In this document: piece by piece, positions 60,422 through 64,000 of the stretch | Numbering within the stretch: the first letter of the stretch is position 1 | Layout of the letters: the number at the start of each line of letters is the position of its first letter | NCBI GenBank assembly: GCA_002362105.1 | Contig: DETD01000004.1 | Location: forward strand, 118,553 to 182,552 | Reading direction: 5' to 3' | Length of the DNA: 64,000 bases | DNA from: Bacteroidales bacterium UBA3297 | GTDB taxonomy: Bacteria; Bacteroidota; Bacteroidia; Bacteroidales; Paludibacteraceae | The notes under the pieces: generated by a model | What the model saw: the letters and a program-made list of their open reading frames with translations, nothing else | The model's database searches: none | What the model was told of the DNA's origin: nothing | Position numbers and translations under genes: made by a program

Positions 60422-60931
60422 ATGGAAAAAGACGAACAAAAACAACAAGGCAATAACACAAACGAGCAACCCAAAGGCCAACCAGTTGACACCCCAGGAT
60501 TCGTAAAGAAACTGTTAGAGCAACTAGGATGTCCATACGAAGCATCAGCAAACAATCCGTCAGAAATAATCGCAACGTACCAGGGAGAAAAATTTGCCAT
60601 CAGGTCAGCACCCGGTTATCCGTTCGTACGCATACACGACATGTGGTGGTATAGCGTAGACTTAGACAACCTAGAGGACATTGTATCGACCAAAAAGGCA
60701 ATAAACGAAGTCAATGCTGCAATGCCAGGTTTTACCATCGTCTTCAACATGAGTGAGCAAGAAAAGATGATGGGAGTGCACACAATGAGCGAAATACTGC
60801 TAATAGAGCCCATACCAAACACAGCGGGCTACCTCCAACACATACTGAACGGATTTTTCCAGCAAAAAAAGAATTTTGCACAGTGTCTGGAGGCGATAAA
60901 GAAGGCCGACAACAGCGAAAAAGGCAATTAA
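60422..60931 (+). CDS. Hypothetical cytoplasmic protein
   Basis: A 169-residue protein with a low-complexity Gln/Asn-rich N-terminus (1-28) and a compact alpha/beta part (FVKKLLEQLGCPYEA, KFAIRSAPGYPFVRIHDMWWYSVDL, KKAINEVNAAMPGFTIVFNMSEQEKMMGVHTMSEILLI). The helix-strand order resembles the type III chaperone/YbjN fold, but no signature is convincing. No signal peptide. It is probably in the miaA-yjbQ transcript, 27 bases after yjbQ. Function unknown. Confidence 0.7.
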   Translation: MEKDEQKQQGNNTNEQPKGQPVDTPGFVKKLLEQLGCPYEASANNPSEIIATYQGEKFAIRSAPGYPFVRIHDMWWYSVDLDNLEDIVSTKKAINEVNAAMPGFTIVFNMSEQEKMMGVHTMSEILLIEPIPNTAGYLQHILNGFFQQKKNFAQCLEAIKKADNSEKGN

Positions 60932-61034
60932 TAGCAGAAGGAACAGGAAAAACTTTTAACAAAAATTTTTCTAAAAAGATATTATGTTGTAATTTCGCAA
61001 AAAATTGAATAAAAGTAAAAACTAAACAATAAAA

Positions 61035-61751
61035 ATGGCAGGAGAATTGAAAGAGACTGACAACAACAGCCTCAAAGAGAATGAAGAACTTTCAAACGCA
61101 GTAGAACAAAAGTTCGACGAATTAGACAACGCCCTTACCAAAGGAGAAGCATTCATTGAAAGCAACAGCAAGAACCTTCTAATCGGTATAGGAGCCATTA
61201 TACTTCTGATTTTCGGTGTTATTTACTATATAAAAGGCGTTAAAGAGCCAAAGAACGTAGAGGCAGCAGAGGTCATGTTCCCAGCAGAGCAAGCTTTCCA
61301 GCGCGACTCGTTCCAGATAGCCCTTAACGGTAACAGCCAAGTTGTAGGTTTCCTCGCAATCAGCGACACATACAGCGGCACCGACGCAGGCAACGTTGCC
61401 AACGCCTATGCAGGCATCTGCTACAAGAAGTTGGGCGACAACGAAAATGCAATTAAATACCTCAACGCCTATTCAAGCAGCAACAGCACTCTAGAGCCAG
61501 CCATTGAAGGCGCTATAGGAGACTGCTATTGGGACTTGCAGAAAGAAGACGACGCAATCAAGGCCTACAACAAGGCCATCAAGTCAGACAACAAGTTGGT
61601 GTCTCCTATTTATCTCCGCCGTCTCGGCCTTCTCTATTTGAAGAAGGGCGACAAGAGCAATGCGAAAGCACAGTTCGAGGCCATAAAGGAGAAATATGGC
61701 GAGAGCATGCAGGCACAAGAGGCCGACAAATTAATTGCAATGTGCGAATAA
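61035..61751 (+). CDS. Membrane-anchored tetratricopeptide repeat protein
   Basis: A 238-residue protein: a cytoplasmic N-terminal helix (1-45), one membrane segment (about 48-68, LLIGIGAIILLIFGVIYYI), and a periplasmic part with four or five TPR-like helix pairs, for example NAYAGICYKKLGDNENAIKYLNAYSS and SPIYLRRLGLLYLKKGDKSNAKAQFEAIKEKYG. Topology resembles YfgM, an envelope protein that interacts with the Sec translocon, but that comparison is only structural. Ends in a good terminator. Confidence 0.85.
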   Translation: MAGELKETDNNSLKENEELSNAVEQKFDELDNALTKGEAFIESNSKNLLIGIGAIILLIFGVIYYIKGVKEPKNVEAAEVMFPAEQAFQRDSFQIALNGNSQVVGFLAISDTYSGTDAGNVANAYAGICYKKLGDNENAIKYLNAYSSSNSTLEPAIEGAIGDCYWDLQKEDDAIKAYNKAIKSDNKLVSPIYLRRLGLLYLKKGDKSNAKAQFEAIKEKYGESMQAQEADKLIAMCE

Positions 61752-61773
61752 GCCAACAGTAGAAGAATATATC

Positions 61774-61806
61774 AAGGGTCGCAGTTTCAGATTGCGACCC
61801 TTTTTA
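61774..61806 (+). terminator. Intrinsic terminator after the TPR gene
   Basis: 10-bp stem AAGGGTCGCA/TGCGACCCTT with a 9-base loop and T run. It lies just before ribH, which must have its own weak start or rely on read-through. Confidence 0.88.
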
Positions 61807-61826
61807 ATAACACAAACACTAAAAAA

Positions 61827-62342
61827 ATGGCAACAACCAACCTATCGGCATACGATGCCAACAGCGTACCTAACGCAAGCGAAATGTGTTTCGTTATAAT
61901 CGTAAGCGAGTGGAACCAGAACATCACATTCGCGCTACGAGACGGAGCAATAGCCGCAATAAAGGAAAACGGAGGAAGCGAAGAGAACATAACCGTGATG
62001 TATGTTCCAGGAAGTTTTGAGCTCACCTTCGCAAGCAAAGCCGTGGCAAATGCCTTAAAAGAAAAAGGAATGGACGGCAACACCGCAATTATAGCGTTGG
62101 GCAGTGTAGTCAGAGGCGGTACCCCACACTTCGACTACGTGTGCAGCGGAACAACCAACGGACTTGCCGCGCTTAACGCAGACAAAGAATTGGAAGTACC
62201 CGTAATTTTCGGACTTCTCACCACCGACGACATGCAACAGGCAGAAGACCGCGCAGGAGGCAAATTGGGCAACAAGGGTGTTGAGTGCGCAATTACAGCC
62301 ATAAAGATGCTTGACTTCAAACAGAAGGTTGAAGAAATTTAA
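61827..62342 (+). CDS. ribH: 6,7-dimethyl-8-ribityllumazine synthase
   Basis: Penultimate enzyme of riboflavin synthesis, condensing the pyrimidinedione with dihydroxybutanone phosphate. The 171-residue protein has IIVSEWNQNIT (substrate-binding), PGSFELTFASK (near 59-69), ALGSVVRGGTPHFDYVC with the catalytic His in the HFDYV region, and GLLTTDDMQQAEDRAGGKLGNKG. Typical length for the icosahedral or pentameric enzyme. No other rib gene is adjacent. Confidence 0.95.
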   Translation: MATTNLSAYDANSVPNASEMCFVIIVSEWNQNITFALRDGAIAAIKENGGSEENITVMYVPGSFELTFASKAVANALKEKGMDGNTAIIALGSVVRGGTPHFDYVCSGTTNGLAALNADKELEVPVIFGLLTTDDMQQAEDRAGGKLGNKGVECAITAIKMLDFKQKVEEI

Positions 62343-62423
62343 TTAGACAGGCATTAAAAATCAAGCATATAGTTTCCTTAGCAAAAAAATTAGGCGAAAA
62401 ACGGATATTTTTTCAAGAAAACG

Positions 62424-62455
62424 CTTGGCAAAGTCGAAATTTTAGCCTAACTTTG
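62424..62455 (+). promoter_or_regulatory. Promoter of the tRNA-Tyr/tRNA-Gly unit
   Basis: CTTG (62424-62427), 20 bases, TAACTTTG (62448-62455), 20 bases before the tRNA-Tyr 5' end: one mismatch in the -33 box. Confidence 0.7.
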
Positions 62456-62475
62456 CAACGCAAAACGGAAACGAA

Positions 62476-62558
62476 GGGTGCATACCAGAGTGGCCAAATG
62501 GGACAGACTGTAAATCTGTTGGCTCTTGCCTTCGGTGGTTCGAATCCATCTGCACCCA
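62476..62558 (+). tRNA. tRNA-Tyr(GTA)
   Basis: 83 bases with acceptor GGGTGCA/TGCACCC, anticodon loop CTGTAAA (anticodon GTA), a long class II variable arm (GGCTCTTGCCTTC) and T loop TTCGAAT. Discriminator A. CCA not encoded. Confidence 0.95.
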
Positions 62559-62567
62559 CCCAAATAT

Positions 62568-62640
62568 GCGGAAGTAGCTCAGTTGATAGAGCATCAGCCT
62601 TCCAAGCTGAGGGTCGCGGGTTTGAACCCCGTCTTCCGCT
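62568..62640 (+). tRNA. tRNA-Gly(TCC)
   Basis: 73 bases with acceptor GCGGAAG/CTTCCGC, anticodon loop CTTCCAA (anticodon TCC), T loop TTTGAAC and discriminator T. It lies nine bases after tRNA-Tyr, in the same transcript. Confidence 0.95.
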
Positions 62641-62736
62641 CTTATCTCAAGAAAACAGGTATTCAAAAATTGAATGCCTGTTTTTCTTTTATTATCTTTG
62701 CCGTCAAGAAAACCAACCGGCACTAAACAAACATTA

Positions 62737-63243
62737 ATGAAAAATACATCGCTCCTTCTCGGACTCATCTTATTGGCCAACCTAACATGTGAAGCCCACG
62801 AACCCATAGAGAGGACCGTAGAACAAATAACATTGGGCAAGACCTTGAAGGTTCAGGCGGCGAGAATCCTCAAAGAAAAGGGATTGAACGTAGGCAATAA
62901 GATCTGGGACTTCAGAGAGCATCCGGAAGAGATGCCCGTACAAATCGACGACAGCATCAGGCACATTGGCCAAGAGTGGGATGGAATTTTATTCAACACT
63001 ACCTCAGGGAAAGTCATTTACAGACTCTGCTTCCTACAGAGGGAAAGAGACAGCAGCCAAATAGACACCACCTTCAAAGAGGTGAAACTGTATTTAAAAG
63101 AAAAATACTCGGTATACCTTACAGAAGACACCGACTATAACACAACCTATAGCGACGAAAAGACAGAAATCTCCCTTTGGAAAACCTCGAACACCAGTCT
63201 GCGCCTCTGCTACTATGCGACAACCCTGACCGAGGAAGAATAA
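62737..63243 (+). CDS. Small exported protein of unknown function
   Basis: A 168-residue protein with a signal peptide (residues 1-19, ending near CEAH); Cys18 sits at the signal end but the context NLTCEA is a weak lipobox. The mature part alternates helices and strands (TLGKTLKVQAARILKEKGLNV, IGQEWDGILFNTTSGKVIYRLCFLQ, KEVKLYLKEKYSVYL). The start at 62737 is the first ATG that gives a signal peptide; the frame opens further upstream. It follows the tRNA genes by about 100 bases. Family not recognised. Confidence 0.75.
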   Translation: MKNTSLLLGLILLANLTCEAHEPIERTVEQITLGKTLKVQAARILKEKGLNVGNKIWDFREHPEEMPVQIDDSIRHIGQEWDGILFNTTSGKVIYRLCFLQRERDSSQIDTTFKEVKLYLKEKYSVYLTEDTDYNTTYSDEKTEISLWKTSNTSLRLCYYATTLTEEE

Positions 63244-63321
63244 CAATACACTAATCGACCTAAAAAGTGTCCTAAATGTCGTATACCTATAACATATGGG
63301 ACAGAATTGGTTAGAAGTGCT

Positions 63322-63329
63322 TATATTTG
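63322..63329 (+). promoter_or_regulatory. -7 promoter element for the TolC-family gene
   Basis: TATATTTG, 72 bases before the ATG at 63402. No well-spaced -33 box. Confidence 0.45.
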
Positions 63330-63401
63330 TATAGAAAAAAAATCTGGGCATTTCAAGAACGAAACGAACAGAGCAAACAAGCAGCGTTTAACAATACAAC
63401 A

Positions 63402-64000
63402 ATGAGAAGAATAAGTTTCGCAATAATGAGTTTGGCCTTGGCCTCAAACGCAATGGCACAGCGCACACTTACACTAGACTCGTGCGAAGTCTTAGCAATA
63501 AAGAACAACAAAGAGCAAAAGATTGCCGCAGCCGAAGTTGAGCAAGCGCAATACGAGAAAAAAGCGGCTTTTGGCCAGTATTTTCCCAACATATCGATAA
63601 AAGGAGCCTACTTCCGTAACCAAAAGAATATATCTCTTTTGGGCGAAGACGCGCTACTACCAATAGGAACCGTAATGAAGGACGGTAGTTTTGGCTTTGC
63701 ATTGCCTACGCAACAGCCCGACGGTTCGCTGGCATCGAGCCAGTTAAACAACAAATGGGCGGTAATAAACGGCAGCGCCGTACCATTAGACGCCAACGGC
63801 AAGCCATTCAACCCGAAAACCAATCCGGAAAAGCTTCTCTGGAAAGAGTACACGACTATACCGAAAGACCAGATGGAAGCAGACATGCAGAACTTGTTTA
63901 TAGCAGCCCTTAACCTTACACAACCCATCTATATGGGAGGCAAGATATCGGCCTACAACAAAGTCTGCGACTTGAAAAAAGAGTTGGCAGCGAGCAAACA
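63402..64000 (+). CDS. TolC-family outer-membrane efflux protein, N-terminal part (runs off the window)
   Basis: An open frame of 199 codons to the window end without a stop. It begins with a signal peptide (MRRISFAIMSLALASNAMAQ) and continues with the outer-membrane efflux protein pattern: LTLDSCEVLAIKNNKEQKIAAAEVEQAQYEKKAAFGQYFPNISIKG split across the first helix pair, and LNLTQPIYMGGKISAYNKV before the next. TolC-like proteins form trimers that span the outer membrane and periplasm for drug or protein export. Membrane-fusion and pump genes usually follow and would lie beyond 64000. Confidence 0.88.
   Translation, partial: MRRISFAIMSLALASNAMAQRTLTLDSCEVLAIKNNKEQKIAAAEVEQAQYEKKAAFGQYFPNISIKGAYFRNQKNISLLGEDALLPIGTVMKDGSFGFALPTQQPDGSLASSQLNNKWAVINGSAVPLDANGKPFNPKTNPEKLLWKEYTTIPKDQMEADMQNLFIAALNLTQPIYMGGKISAYNKVCDLKKELAASK

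Noticed and set aside
62453..62737. ORFs across tRNA-Tyr and tRNA-Gly
   Set aside because: Both tRNAs fold well, and the frames have no protein-like features.

Overview
The window looks like a chromosomal segment of an anaerobic member of the Bacteroidales (phylum Bacteroidota); I do not assign a genus. Evidence: most transcription units start with the Bacteroidota promoter pattern (TTTG, 19-21 bases, TAnnTTTG); two proteins end in type IX secretion (T9SS) sorting domains; one lipoprotein has the acidic surface-export signal after its Cys; murF and alr are fused; there is a long PPi-dependent phosphofructokinase, BspA-type leucine-rich repeat proteins, a HU homologue and a single-chain glycyl-tRNA synthetase. 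The segment is gene dense, with no insertion sequence, prophage, CRISPR array or rRNA operon.

Layout. 1-4.4 kb: DUF4199-like membrane protein, manA, queC-queF behind a possible preQ1 riboswitch, DUF5063 protein and a DEDDy exonuclease. 4.6-9.7 kb: LytS/LytTR-type two-component system followed by two BspA-like proteins without signal peptides, then a probable orphan small RNA (9.7-9.85 kb). 9.9-16.6 kb: acetyltransferase, a secreted deacetylase/GH8 xylanolytic fusion, an XRE-cupin regulator and an acyl-CoA ligase. 16.7-20.0 kb (minus): membrane-anchored LRR protein and PPi-PFK. 20.4-24.98 kb: small hypothetical, pheT, yebC, surface lipoprotein. 25.0-29.45 kb: histidine-attenuated unit hisL-thioesterase-hisG-hisD-hisC-DUF3127, closed by a strong terminator. 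29.5-38.9 kb: nth, degenerate thioredoxin-like protein, HD hydrolase, lipoprotein, tviB-like dehydrogenase, pyrK-pyrD, glyS, a 6S-like RNA and an RsmI-like methylase. 39-49.6 kb: MltF, CE2-type esterase, HU, VC0807-like protein, murF-alr, tandem tRNA-Cys, rpe-comEC (comEC split at an A9 tract) and rpsF-rpsR-rplI. 49.9-61 kb: a 2640-residue repetitive T9SS surface protein with a beta-barrel partner, then miaA, yjbQ and a hypothetical. 61-64 kb: TPR protein, ribH, tRNA-Tyr, tRNA-Gly, a small exported protein and the start of a TolC-family gene that runs off the window.

The most interesting points are regulatory: a complete ribosome-mediated histidine attenuator that also controls a hotdog thioesterase and an SSB-tailed DUF3127 protein; strong Shine-Dalgarno sequences at rpsR and rplI in a lineage whose ribosomes normally ignore them; and an A9 slippery tract in comEC whose -1 frame restores an intact protein. 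On the catabolic side, the deacetylase-CBM-GH8 fusion and the CE2 esterase suggest growth on acetylated xylan. No complete novel defence or mobile system is visible.
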